The translations under genes were made by a program, and so were the position numbers. Positions 7,744-16,108 of a DNA stretch of 64,000 bases are shown here, piece by piece (positions within the stretch are counted from its first letter, which is position 1; each line of letters opens with the position of its first letter). The notes beneath the pieces are model-generated. The model searched no databases, was not told the origin of the DNA, and saw only the letters and a list, made by a program, of their open reading frames with translations. Source of the stretch: Persicitalea sp038235275 (lineage in GTDB: Bacteria; Bacteroidota; Bacteroidia; Cytophagales; Spirosomataceae). The stretch lies in NCBI GenBank assembly GCA_038235275.1, contig JBBSUC010000007.1, positions 1 to 64,000 of the forward strand, written 5' to 3'.

Positions 7744-10032
7744 ATGAAAAAAAACTACGCTTCCAGCTTTTCTGTTCACAAAGTTCAGTTAACTGTCTTC
7801 GCCATACTCCTGACCCTAACCGCTGCCTTTGCGCACCAGGGGACTCTTTCGGGTGTCATTCAGGACCAGGCAACCAGAGTGCCCCTCAAGGGCGCTAGTG
7901 TTACCATAGAGAGTCTTAACCTGTCGGCGGTAACCAATACGCTGGGAGAATTCAAGTTTAAAGGGATTGATCCGGGAAAATATGTCTTGAAAGTATCCTA
8001 CGTGGGCTTCCAAACGCTTGAAGTACCCTTCGCGATCCGGGATAGTGAAAGCACTACTCTCGAAATTCCGTTAAAATCGGGAGCAATCGATTTGTCAGAG
8101 ATCAGCGTACAGGCCCCGATAGCGCACACTCAACAGATTATCAGTCAGATCGACATCAAGCTGCGTCCGATTCTGAATTCCCAGGAAGTTCTCAGGATCG
8201 TGCCGGGGCTTTTTATCGGCCAGCACGCCGGGGGCGGCAAGGCCGAGCAGATTTTTCTGCGCGGCTTCGACATCGACCACGGTACCGATATCGCCCTCAC
8301 CGTCGACGGCATGCCCGTCAACATGGTCTCCCACGCCCACGGACAGGGCTACGCCGACCTACACTTCGTGATCCCGGAACTCATTGATCGGGTGGCTTTC
8401 AAAAAAGGCCCTTACACAGCCGAGAAGGGAAATTTTTCGACGGCAGGCTGGGTGGATTTCAAAACCCGTGACGTGCTGGACCGGAGCTATGTCAAGGCGG
8501 AGGTGGGACAGTTCGATACTTACCGGGTACTCGGGGCTTTCGATCTGCTTGGCGGCGCAAAGAAGAGCAAAGGCGAATCGGCCTACGTAGCAGGAGAATA
8601 CAATTTCAGCAACAGCTACTTCGATTCGCCCCAGAATTTCAACCGCGTCAATGGACTGGCCAAATACAATAAAACAATTGGCGAAAACACATTCCTGACG
8701 ACCTCTCTTTCCTATTTTTGGTCGAGATGGAACCATTCGGGCCAAATCCCCGACCGCGCCGTGGCCGCCGGACTGATTTCGCACTACGGGGCTATCGACG
8801 ATACCGAGTCAGGACTCACTTCCCGCATCAATGCCAACGTTCAGCTTACGAGCCAACTACCGAAGGGTGGCTTGTTGAAGAACCAGATTTATTATGTTCG
8901 TAACCAATTCGAACTGTTCTCCAACTTTACGTTTTTCCTGGTCGATCCCGTCAACGGCGACCAAATCCGGCAGTGGGAGAAACGAAACCTCTTTGGTTAT
9001 AACGGGAGCTATTCCAAAACAAACTACATTGGTAATGTGGCCGCTGAACTCACCGTGGGCGCGATGTATCGGCAGGATTTGACCGACAACACCGAGCTTA
9101 TGCGCACCATCCAACGCACGACCGTGTCTGACCCGGTCAAACTGGGCGACATCAGTGAAGCCAACCTCGGCGCGTACGTTAGCGAAACTTTCCTGCTCAC
9201 CAACCAGCTGAGCCTGAATGCGGGCGTTCGATACGATTATTTCAAAAACAAGTACCGAGACTTGCTGGCCAGCAATGGGGGCAAAGCCAACAGCGGGATC
9301 GTCTCACCCAAACTCAATCTGTACTACTCGCCCACCCGCACCCTGCAACTCTACCTCAATACCGGCAAAAGCTTTCACTCCAATGATACACGGGTGGTGG
9401 TCGCCGAGGACGGGAAAGATATCCTGCCCCCCGCCTATGGCAGTGATCTTGGCGTCAATTGGAAGCCATTCCCAAAGTTGTTCCTCAACGCCGCCGCCTG
9501 GTACCTGCGTCTGAAACAGGAATTTGTGTATGTAGGCGACGAGGGCGTGGTCGAGCCCAGCGGCCGGACGGTCAGGAAAGGCATCGACTTTTCGGCGCGC
9601 TACCAGATCGGCAAGCATGTTTTCATCGACATCGACGGCAATGCAGCCAGAGCACGTTTCATTGATGAGGAGACAGGCAACAACTACATTCCACTCTCAC
9701 CGATTTTTACCTCAGCGGGCGGGATCACCTACCGGATTTTGGAAGGCCTGAACGGGTCGCTTCGCTATCGCTACATGGGCGACCGTCCCGCCAATGAAGA
9801 TAGAAGCGTCCTCGCCAAAGGATACTTTATCGCCGATGCCCAACTAAGCTATACCAAGAAGAAATATAGCGTGGGTATCTCTATCATCAACCTGTTCAAC
9901 ACTCAGTGGAAGGAAACCCAGTTCGCGACGACGAGTCGTCTGAAAAATGAAGCCACTCCGGTGGAGGAAATTCACTTCACGGCGGGCAGCCCGTTTTTTG
10001 CGCGGGCAACGCTGACCTATTACCTGAACTGA
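7744..10032 (+). CDS. TonB-dependent outer membrane receptor of the copper island
   Basis: 762 residues: a signal peptide (about 1-30), a carboxypeptidase-regulatory-like beta-sandwich domain (about 33-115; LSGVIQDQATRVPLKGASV), a plug domain (about 135-250) containing LRGFDIDHGTDI, and a 22-strand-type barrel to the end. It lacks the long SusC architecture and has no SusD partner, so it is a siderophore/metal-type receptor rather than a glycan receptor. The location next to a CopB-type ATPase and among copper proteins suggests a role in metal movement or metallophore uptake, which is inference. An 18-bp inverted repeat follows the stop. Confidence 0.85.
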   Translation: MKKNYASSFSVHKVQLTVFAILLTLTAAFAHQGTLSGVIQDQATRVPLKGASVTIESLNLSAVTNTLGEFKFKGIDPGKYVLKVSYVGFQTLEVPFAIRDSESTTLEIPLKSGAIDLSEISVQAPIAHTQQIISQIDIKLRPILNSQEVLRIVPGLFIGQHAGGGKAEQIFLRGFDIDHGTDIALTVDGMPVNMVSHAHGQGYADLHFVIPELIDRVAFKKGPYTAEKGNFSTAGWVDFKTRDVLDRSYVKAEVGQFDTYRVLGAFDLLGGAKKSKGESAYVAGEYNFSNSYFDSPQNFNRVNGLAKYNKTIGENTFLTTSLSYFWSRWNHSGQIPDRAVAAGLISHYGAIDDTESGLTSRINANVQLTSQLPKGGLLKNQIYYVRNQFELFSNFTFFLVDPVNGDQIRQWEKRNLFGYNGSYSKTNYIGNVAAELTVGAMYRQDLTDNTELMRTIQRTTVSDPVKLGDISEANLGAYVSETFLLTNQLSLNAGVRYDYFKNKYRDLLASNGGKANSGIVSPKLNLYYSPTRTLQLYLNTGKSFHSNDTRVVVAEDGKDILPPAYGSDLGVNWKPFPKLFLNAAAWYLRLKQEFVYVGDEGVVEPSGRTVRKGIDFSARYQIGKHVFIDIDGNAARARFIDEETGNNYIPLSPIFTSAGGITYRILEGLNGSLRYRYMGDRPANEDRSVLAKGYFIADAQLSYTKKKYSVGISIINLFNTQWKETQFATTSRLKNEATPVEEIHFTAGSPFFARATLTYYLN

Positions 10033-10047
10033 GATTAACGATATTCT

Positions 10048-10097
10048 GAAACAAGTAGAGCGTTCGGCCAAAGATGGTTGAACGCTCTACTTGTTTC
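10048..10097 (+). terminator. stem-loop terminator after TonB receptor gene
   Basis: A perfect 18-bp inverted repeat (10048-10065 and 10080-10097) with a 14-base loop begins 16 bases after the receptor stop. There is no long T run, so it may act as a processing or bidirectional element. Confidence 0.6.
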
Positions 10098-10239
10098 GGT
10101 GTAGCCGAGGTAAGGCGACTTAAAGTCGTCGATCACCCCCTTCAGACTTTATGGTAGTTGCTCGACTGCGTCGTTGATGCTCCCTTTGTCCGAAAAGGTC
10201 ATTTTCTGCGAAGTTTGCAGCAAAATTGCCGCCGGAATC

Positions 10240-10479
10240 CTAGATATCCCCGCCGCCGATACCCTGAACCCTCAGCACCTCGGCCTTGAATCCTGCCTCT
10301 TCTACCAAGTTCTGTATTTGCTGCGGCTCTATGCCTTCTCCAGATACAGTAAGTACCTTATCGGGACTGTTGGTGTCAACCTGCCAGTTGGAAATAAAAC
10401 CGGACTCGTTAAGGAAAGGCGTAACGGTGGCCACGCAGCCTCCGCAATTAATATTCGTCTTGAATTTTATAATTTTCAT
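10240..10479 (-). CDS. single-domain HMA copper chaperone (CopZ-like)
   Basis: A 79-residue cytosolic protein with the ferredoxin-like HMA fold pattern: a beta strand IIKFKTNI, the metal-binding loop NCGGCV (CxxC, residues 12-15), and ending around AGFKAEV. Such proteins hand Cu(I) to P1B ATPases. It has a short extra tail rich in Gly. A paralogue with the same CGGC motif lies at 20339-20548. The usual MxCxxC methionine is replaced by Asn, as in many Bacteroidota members. It is convergent with the TonB receptor gene. Confidence 0.85.
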   Translation of the reverse strand: MKIIKFKTNINCGGCVATVTPFLNESGFISNWQVDTNSPDKVLTVSGEGIEPQQIQNLVEEAGFKAEVLRVQGIGGGDI

Positions 10480-10567
10480 TTCGTTGTTGGCTTAGTTGAC
10501 ACTTGCTTAGCATATTCATACCATCGGACTGCTTTCCAAAAATACCATGCTAAGCTTAAAGGCTGTC

Positions 10568-11020
10568 TCATTTCTGCAGGCGATCCAGCATTGCCTTCAT
10601 CTGAGCAATTTCCTCCTCCTGAGCCTTGATTATATCGTCCGCGAGTTTTCGAACTTCCGGGTCCTTAATGCCCGCTTCCTGGCTCGTTAGGATGGCGGAT
10701 GAGTGGTGAGGGATCATAGCTTTCATATACTGCACGTCACCAACAAAAGTCTGATTTCTCAAAAACGCAAACACGGCAATCAAAACCGATATACTGACGG
10801 TGATTATGATCGCATTAGTCTTCTTATTCTTGTACATATTTCCCATAAAGCCGAGCATGAGCAGGGCCATTGGCGACACCATCAGCAGCGTCATGTACAT
10901 TCGGGTGAGGCTTAAGTAAATATGGTCCGTACTGTCGACGTTGAGAAACATCACGGTGTACATAATGAGGAACGAGACGCCGAGCATCAGGAAGAATCTG
11001 GGATAAGGATTGTTTTGCAT
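10568..11020 (-). CDS. DUF305 domain membrane protein
   Basis: 150 residues. The ATG at 11020 is chosen because upstream codons in the frame do not look like protein. Three hydrophobic segments (about 8-25, 37-57, 66-84) are followed by a helical DUF305 region with the signature KAMIPHHSSAI and a Glu-rich end (AQEEEIAQMKAML). DUF305 proteins have ferritin-like helices with conserved His/Met and are often found in copper clusters; their exact role is unknown. Metal binding by the HH pair is inference. Confidence 0.8.
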   Translation of the reverse strand: MQNNPYPRFFLMLGVSFLIMYTVMFLNVDSTDHIYLSLTRMYMTLLMVSPMALLMLGFMGNMYKNKKTNAIIITVSISVLIAVFAFLRNQTFVGDVQYMKAMIPHHSSAILTSQEAGIKDPEVRKLADDIIKAQEEEIAQMKAMLDRLQK

Positions 11021-11083
11021 TTTGTGGTTTGGTTGATGTCCTGATAAAATAAGAAATAGTGGAATTGTCGGGAGTGATAATTT

Positions 11084-11117
11084 TGGGCCAGTACAATCAA
11101 ATTTCAGTACTGGCCCA
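11084..11117 (-). terminator. stem-loop after two-domain multicopper oxidase gene
   Basis: An 11-bp perfect inverted repeat (11084-11094 and 11107-11117, loop 12) lies about 50 bases downstream of the minus-strand oxidase stop. The tail after the hairpin on that strand is A/T-rich but not a T run. Confidence 0.5.
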
Positions 11118-11165
11118 TGCCACAATCAACTTCATGTCTGCGTCATCGAATAAGGCGAACAAGCC

Positions 11166-12290
11166 CTATTTTGGATTAACGGTATAAAAGGCGTCCATTC
11201 CAACCGCAGCGTGGTTGCTAACGTGGCAGTGAAACGCCCACTGGCCCGGATCATCGGGTTTCATGTCGGCTACCACGGCCACGGCGGGTAGCAATTCGAT
11301 CACATCGGTATTGCGCTGATTCATGACAGAAACATTGCCGTGCCAGTGAGCGGTGTGCACCCCTTCAACGGCACCCAATCCCAGCAGGTACCACCTAACC
11401 CGCTCGTCCTGCTTCATGGTCAGGCCGGGAATGTTCCCCATGATGTAGCCATTGATACTGTGCATCTTATTGCTCATCATGAAGTCTTCCGGGTTCGGAT
11501 TGGTGAAGCCAGGCAGGTAAGTGGCGATGTTTTTCTTCAAATAAGGGCTTTCGTTTTCGTCGAAAATATTGTAAAGCGTCACGAGTTCGCGGTCCACATC
11601 CCTGGGCCTGGCATCGGCAGTAGCCATGTCACGCTTCGTCACGACGATAGCCCCGACCATTCCGGCGTACATATCCGTTTGGGTGAAGTTGACGCCGGAG
11701 TGATACACCCACACGCCCGAACTTCCCTGGTCGGGGCCGGGTCCCGATTCTTTACGCGCGAAGAAGTTATAGGTATGGGTGCCGTTGGGAGCCACCAAAC
11801 TGGCCGGGTCACCGGAAGCATTGCCTGAGCCCTCCGAGTTTTTGAGGTAAAGCAAACCATGAACGTGAATGCTGGCGATGATCGAAGTCTTGTTCTTAAA
11901 ATAGACTTTTACCGAGTCACCCTCGACCGCCCGAATAACCGGGCCGAGTATGCCCAAGTGTGACCATTCCGGGGCAATGGGTTTCGGGGTGGTGAAGCTG
12001 GCATCGGTGTACTCCACGTAGCGGGCTTTCAAGTAGCTACTGCCAATGCGGGGGTGCGGTCCGGTGGGGATACGGACGGCAAACACGGAGTCCATCTTGG
12101 TGAATGGCATTCCTGAAAAAACATTGCGGCCTTCGGGCACGTAATTCCAGACCACCTCCTCGGCGGCGATGTAATAAACCCGCGTCTGCACGGGCACAAT
12201 ACCGGGCGTTACATCGTGATCTTTCAGGCAACTAGCCAGCGTCAGTAAAGAAGCGGCGAACAAAAGAGATTTAAGTAGGTAATTTTTCAT
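11166..12290 (-). CDS. two-domain multicopper oxidase lipoprotein
   Basis: 374 residues with a lipobox (LTLASC, Cys21), so probably anchored in the outer or inner membrane facing the periplasm. Two cupredoxin domains show the copper motifs IHVHG (142-144), VYHSG (197), HTAHWHG (312-317) and the type 1 site HCHVSNHAAVGM (354-365). The overall style (EWSHLGILGPVIRA) resembles hephaestin/ceruloplasmin-like or small-laccase proteins. At the second motif the usual HSH is HSG, so one trinuclear-cluster histidine seems replaced by Gly199; the other ligands are present. The likely function is cuprous or ferrous ion or phenol oxidation, but the missing His makes full oxidase activity uncertain. Confidence 0.8.
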   Translation of the reverse strand: MKNYLLKSLLFAASLLTLASCLKDHDVTPGIVPVQTRVYYIAAEEVVWNYVPEGRNVFSGMPFTKMDSVFAVRIPTGPHPRIGSSYLKARYVEYTDASFTTPKPIAPEWSHLGILGPVIRAVEGDSVKVYFKNKTSIIASIHVHGLLYLKNSEGSGNASGDPASLVAPNGTHTYNFFARKESGPGPDQGSSGVWVYHSGVNFTQTDMYAGMVGAIVVTKRDMATADARPRDVDRELVTLYNIFDENESPYLKKNIATYLPGFTNPNPEDFMMSNKMHSINGYIMGNIPGLTMKQDERVRWYLLGLGAVEGVHTAHWHGNVSVMNQRNTDVIELLPAVAVVADMKPDDPGQWAFHCHVSNHAAVGMDAFYTVNPK

Positions 12291-12397
12291 AAAAAAAGGT
12301 TTAAATGGATTGTAAATAGAAATTTACTTTTAAACGCCGTCCTTTTCCATTCGTGGTGGGTGCTTCCGAAATGGATAGGTCCGTTTTGTGCGAATTC

Positions 12398-12850
12398 TTA
12401 AAGCTTTTCCTCCAAACTTAGCAACCAATCCCCTAATCCCTTCCGGTCTTCCGGCGATAGATCAGCATCTCCATGTATAAGCGTATAAGAAGTCAAAGGC
12501 ATATCACCGTCTTTTATCTGGCTGGCCATCGACTTTAACTTGCTTTTTTGCCTACGGGGAGAATAGTCGCCGAATTCGCTCAGATTCAGTTCCTTCTTCC
12601 CTTGCTGGATGTGGTTTTCCAGAAACATGGCCACAGGTTGCACGCGGCCGTACCAGGGATAGTCGGTATGGTTACTATGACAGTCGTAGCAAGCCGTCTT
12701 TAACAGGGTACCGACGCGGGCCGGAGGCGGGTAGATGGCCAGGAAATCTTCGGCCTTATCGGTGTTTTGCTGGTTGGGATGGGTGGGTATCCACTGGATA
12801 CCCACCAACACAAACAAAATAACCGCAGCGGCTATTTTCCATCCCTTCAT
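12398..12850 (-). CDS. haem-binding domain (Haem_bd) protein
   Basis: A 150-residue protein with an N-terminal membrane anchor (residues 5-20), then a single c-type haem attachment motif CYDCH (54-58) in the context TACYDCHSNHTDYPWY, typical of the Haem_bd family. The conserved DGDMP motif follows. It would face the periplasm and could carry electrons to or from the neighbouring oxidases. Its ATG overlaps the TGA of the upstream DUF3347 gene by four bases, so the two are co-translated. Confidence 0.85.
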   Translation of the reverse strand: MKGWKIAAAVILFVLVGIQWIPTHPNQQNTDKAEDFLAIYPPPARVGTLLKTACYDCHSNHTDYPWYGRVQPVAMFLENHIQQGKKELNLSEFGDYSPRRQKSKLKSMASQIKDGDMPLTSYTLIHGDADLSPEDRKGLGDWLLSLEEKL

Positions 12851-13476
12851 TGGGGTACGATCTCGTTTTTCATACTCCCGCAGGTCGACATCTTGCTGCC
12901 CATATAGGGGTTATTGATCTCCTTGGACGTGCTGAGCCAGTTCGCCCCCTTTTTGTCGTTATACATCGGGCAGTAATCCTGATACAGCGTACGGTCCGAT
13001 CCAACGACAGAGACTAGGTCCATCATGTCCTGGCTCAGCGCGTCGAAATGCTCCCGCTGGTGGTCGATTTTGCCGCTGTTTTCGCCGATGTGTTCGGCGT
13101 GTTCGCGGGCATCCTCCACAATTTCGTCGTAAGACGACTGCTGTTTGGCATCCAGCGATGACTTATCAAAACTGGCAAAGGCCTTCACCATCGCCTCGCC
13201 GGAATTGGCCGCTTTGGCGCTGTTGTCCGACGCCAGGGCGTCTTTCATGGCCAGGTAGCTATCGAGAACAGCCGAAGCCAGGTCTGACTTCCTGACGGGG
13301 CCATCCATGGAGGCATGGGTCATCGTCGAAGCCATTTCGTCGTGATCGCCGTCGCCGTGCTCGTGCTCGTCGGCGTCATGGGTCATTTCCGTCTGCTCGG
13401 CGGACTCTTGCGTGGTGTCGTTGCCGCAGGAAGAAAGCATTGCGGCAACGGCCAGGGATAAAAAGATTCTTTTCAT
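12847..13476 (-). CDS. DUF3347 domain lipoprotein, His-rich
   Basis: 209 residues with a lipobox (MLSSC, Cys17), then a His/Asp/Glu-rich linker (HDADEHEHGDGDHDE) likely to bind divalent or copper ions, then a helical DUF3347 domain. The domain's C-terminal signature is visible: YCPMYNDKKGANWLS, NPYMGSKMSTCG. This domain occurs in CusB-like adaptors and small periplasmic copper proteins in Bacteroidota. It is the first gene of a two-gene unit with the haem-binding protein (ATGA overlap). A paralogue at 23984-24457 lacks the His-rich linker. Confidence 0.85.
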   Translation of the reverse strand: MKRIFLSLAVAAMLSSCGNDTTQESAEQTEMTHDADEHEHGDGDHDEMASTMTHASMDGPVRKSDLASAVLDSYLAMKDALASDNSAKAANSGEAMVKAFASFDKSSLDAKQQSSYDEIVEDAREHAEHIGENSGKIDHQREHFDALSQDMMDLVSVVGSDRTLYQDYCPMYNDKKGANWLSTSKEINNPYMGSKMSTCGSMKNEIVPQ

Positions 13477-13522
13477 TAGACTTAAAAATTAAATGGTTAA
13501 AAAAATAAACTGGTAAACTCGG

Positions 13523-14815
13523 TTAGGATTCAGTGCGGATCATGTCGATGACCAGCCCCGCCCAGGTGAAGCCTTCGGCCCCCATGCCGTGCCCGGTGAA
13601 GGGGTCGTAGTATTCCCGGAATCCGCTTTTTTTGATTAAATCGATTACAGTTTCAGTCAGGTTCTCCGCCGTTTCGCGCCGACCGTATTTCATTAATACG
13701 CCATGCAGGAACCAGTCGAGGAACACCCAACTGGGGCCACGCCACAGGTAGAGCGACTCTTTCGGACTAAAAGAAGGATCGTTCAGGGCCACTGAGGGCA
13801 GCGGATAGGGCGCGGCGAATTCTTCCTTGTTGTGAAAATGCCGGTCAAGTACCTTCCGGGCGACGGTTTCGTCCATCCCCTCGATTGCCAAAGGGAAAAA
13901 GATGGTCGGGGTCAGGATTTTAAGCTTCCGGTTTTCCGGCCCGTACACATCGTAAAAGGCGGCATCTTCCGCATCGTACATCATGGACATCAGGCTTTCC
14001 CGCGCCGTGTCGGCCAGGGTGCGGAAGTACGCCTCCTCGGGGTCACCCATTGTCTGGCAAAGTGACGCCAGCACGTACAGATTCTGAATGTAAATCGCAT
14101 TCATGCCCGTTTCCTTCACGCGGAAATAATTCTTCTTTTTGATTTTCTCGAGGTCATAGTCGTGGCTAAAATTTCGTACGTCCACGCTTACCGCCCGAAG
14201 GAACAGCCGCCAGTCGGCTTTCCGGCGCGGAAATCCGAGCACGGAATCGAAGCTTGGCTTCCAGTCCATTCCCGACTCGAAGGGCGAGATGATCGTTACC
14301 AGCCCGTCGCCATCGAAATCCCGGTTGCGGGCGATCCATTTGTAATACAGTTTCAGTTTCGGGAGCAGTACAGCCAGGAACTGCTCGTTCCCCGTCTGCT
14401 CGAAAATCCGCTGGGCCGCCTGGGCCGCAAAAGGCGGCTGAATAAGCGCACTCATGTGGGTTCTGACCAAGTCGATTCCCAAACTGGGACTGGACTGAAA
14501 AATATCCGTCGACCGGCCCGGCAGGACGTTGTTCCAATAAATGATGTGCCCTACAAATCCGTCTTTTTTCTGTAAGGCGAATAGGCTGGTCAGGTGTTTC
14601 TCAGCCATGTCCGCTTTGTCCAGCGCGCACAGGATGAACACGTGGAAGCAGGTATCCCAGAAAAACTGAAACGGATAGGTCTCCGGCGAAGGCTTGGCAT
14701 AGTGGAATTCGGACTGTCCCGATTTGGAATATCCGCTCACCATGTTTTTCTCCAAAAGCGCTCCTATCTTCTGACGCAAGTCACTTTGTACCATTGTTTT
14801 CATCTGTCCATTCAT
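13523..14815 (-). CDS. MGH1-like (alpha/alpha)6 glycoside hydrolase
   Basis: 430 residues with no signal peptide, so cytoplasmic. The fold family (MGH1-like/GH63-trehalase-like) is indicated by FFWDTCFHVF near residue 50, RNRDFDGDGLVTI, SPFESGMDWKPS, LYLWRGPSWVFLDW and YYDPFTGHGMG near the end. These are typical of inverting glucosidases with Asp and Glu catalytic residues in the WD and ESGMD-type motifs. The substrate is unknown; mannosylglycerate, trehalose or other alpha-glucosides are processed by relatives. It is an odd member of a copper island. ATGs at 14815, 14803 and 14794 are all possible starts. Confidence 0.75.
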   Translation of the reverse strand: MNGQMKTMVQSDLRQKIGALLEKNMVSGYSKSGQSEFHYAKPSPETYPFQFFWDTCFHVFILCALDKADMAEKHLTSLFALQKKDGFVGHIIYWNNVLPGRSTDIFQSSPSLGIDLVRTHMSALIQPPFAAQAAQRIFEQTGNEQFLAVLLPKLKLYYKWIARNRDFDGDGLVTIISPFESGMDWKPSFDSVLGFPRRKADWRLFLRAVSVDVRNFSHDYDLEKIKKKNYFRVKETGMNAIYIQNLYVLASLCQTMGDPEEAYFRTLADTARESLMSMMYDAEDAAFYDVYGPENRKLKILTPTIFFPLAIEGMDETVARKVLDRHFHNKEEFAAPYPLPSVALNDPSFSPKESLYLWRGPSWVFLDWFLHGVLMKYGRRETAENLTETVIDLIKKSGFREYYDPFTGHGMGAEGFTWAGLVIDMIRTES

Positions 14816-14863
14816 ACGGCCTAGCCTGTCCTTACCGTTTTAATCAATCAAAGCCACCCGTCA

Positions 14864-15475
14864 TCAATGACTGTGTTCCTTCTCATCACTATGCCCCCCT
14901 TCCGATTCCATATGCTGACCTTGCGGACCAACCCCCTCGATGTACACGAGCTGTGAGCCGAAGTGGCCGGCCTGACCCACAGCGTAGCCCGCTGCCAACA
15001 GCACGGCAGCCACCAGGCCAACCGCCCAGCGCCTGTCTTGCAGAAAAAACAGGTTGGCCCCCTGTAGCGCGGCACCTATGCCACCCAGCCAAAGCGTCCA
15101 TTCAGCCCACTTGTCGTGCTGGCCTATAACCAGCTTGGCTTGTTCCGAAAGCTCATGCGCGTGGGGGTGGTAGGGCCCCGCCGCCAGGTAGGCCGCCACG
15201 AAGCCGCCTGCCGCCGTTCCGAAGGCAATCCAGGCAATGTCCTTTTTCATGAAATACACGTTGGCCAGTTGCAACGCGGCTCCCACCAGAATCAACACGA
15301 TGGCGAAATGCACCACCAGCGGGTGAAGGTTGGGAAACTCGTTTAGACCGGCGGCGACATTGCTGCTATGACCACCCACGCCGGGATCACCTTCGTGGGC
15401 GTAGGCAGCAAGGGAAAATACGAGGGCGAGCAGGGGCACCACTCCTATGTTCAGAAGTTTGTTGACGTTCTTCAT
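14864..15475 (-). CDS. DUF2231-type membrane protein with His-rich ends
   Basis: 203 residues with a cleavable signal (about 1-26), then about four transmembrane helices (HPLVVHFAIVLILVGAALQLANV and three more) and a His/Glu-rich tail ending EKEHSH. The LHPLVVHFAIVL motif is characteristic of DUF2231, an inner-membrane family that often accompanies c-type cytochromes and copper proteins. Histidines in the N-terminal segment, in loops (YHPHAHELSE) and in the tail could bind metal or haem; this is inference. It is on the same strand as the following short coiled-coil gene. Confidence 0.7.
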   Translation of the reverse strand: MKNVNKLLNIGVVPLLALVFSLAAYAHEGDPGVGGHSSNVAAGLNEFPNLHPLVVHFAIVLILVGAALQLANVYFMKKDIAWIAFGTAAGGFVAAYLAAGPYHPHAHELSEQAKLVIGQHDKWAEWTLWLGGIGAALQGANLFFLQDRRWAVGLVAAVLLAAGYAVGQAGHFGSQLVYIEGVGPQGQHMESEGGHSDEKEHSH

Positions 15476-15508
15476 TTTTTTTCAGGGTTAAATGGATGGT
15501 TTTCGAGA

Positions 15509-15772
15509 CTACTGTAATTTTTTTACAAACTTGTCCTTCACCGCATCGAGCGAAGACGGTGTCGATTGGTCGCCTTGTTGCGAAAGTTCCTCTAGCTTTT
15601 CCGTTAGTTCTTTTTCAAAAACTTCCCGCTGCGTCTTCAAGGCTTCTGCTTTTAGTTCGGCAGAGGCGAGTTCGCGATCCTGGTAGCGCGTGGCCAGTTC
15701 CTGCTGATGAATTTCCAGCTGGGTTTCGGCGTAGTGCCGAAAGGATTCCGTTGGTTTAGCTTCGTTATTCAT
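15509..15772 (-). CDS. small charged coiled-coil protein, unknown
   Basis: 87 residues, very rich in Glu, Gln, Lys and Ala, predicted to be a single long helix or coiled coil (QLEIHQQELATRYQDRELA), with no signal peptide or Cys. I do not recognise a family. It ends 33 bases before the DUF2231 gene on the same strand and may share its transcript. Coding probability is moderate, based on the amphipathic pattern and compact spacing. Confidence 0.55.
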   Translation of the reverse strand: MNNEAKPTESFRHYAETQLEIHQQELATRYQDRELASAELKAEALKTQREVFEKELTEKLEELSQQGDQSTPSSLDAVKDKFVKKLQ

Positions 15773-15940
15773 GGGGTTTTTGGTTAAGGTTGATTGATTC
15801 TTGGCCTACTTTATTTCAATTTCAATAACTTCGCGTTAATTGCCGCTACGACAAAATTCCCTATGGAAGCCGTGGCTACTCACTTTGGTGAATTGGGTCT
15901 GGAGGGCATGATATTGGTGATGATCCATAAATTAGCGGCA

Positions 15941-16105
15941 TTATTTAGTCAGAGTGGCCCCGCCCAGAAATGCGAAGGGGAACAGGTAGCCCGCGAACTC
16001 GGCCACCTGCCCCAGCAGGGCGAAGATTCCCGCCCCGATCATCACGCCGGTTCCCAGCGAAACGGCCCCGGTCAAAGAAAGACTGTCTTCTTTGTATTCC
16101 GACAT
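15941..16105 (-). pseudogene. truncated APC-family amino acid permease (first 54 residues)
   Basis: Starting at the ATG at 16105, three bases after the oxidase stop, the frame reads MSEYKEDSLSLTGAVSLG, then TGVMIGAGIFALLG and FLGGATLTK, then TAA. This is the well-known N-terminus of APC amino acid permeases (G-x-M-I-G-A-G-I-F in TM1). A complete permease has about 12 helices and more than 400 residues; here only one and a half helices remain. The following 15773-15940 shows no further permease sequence that I can place. I interpret it as a deletion remnant. Confidence 0.65.
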
Positions 16106-16108
16106 CGT

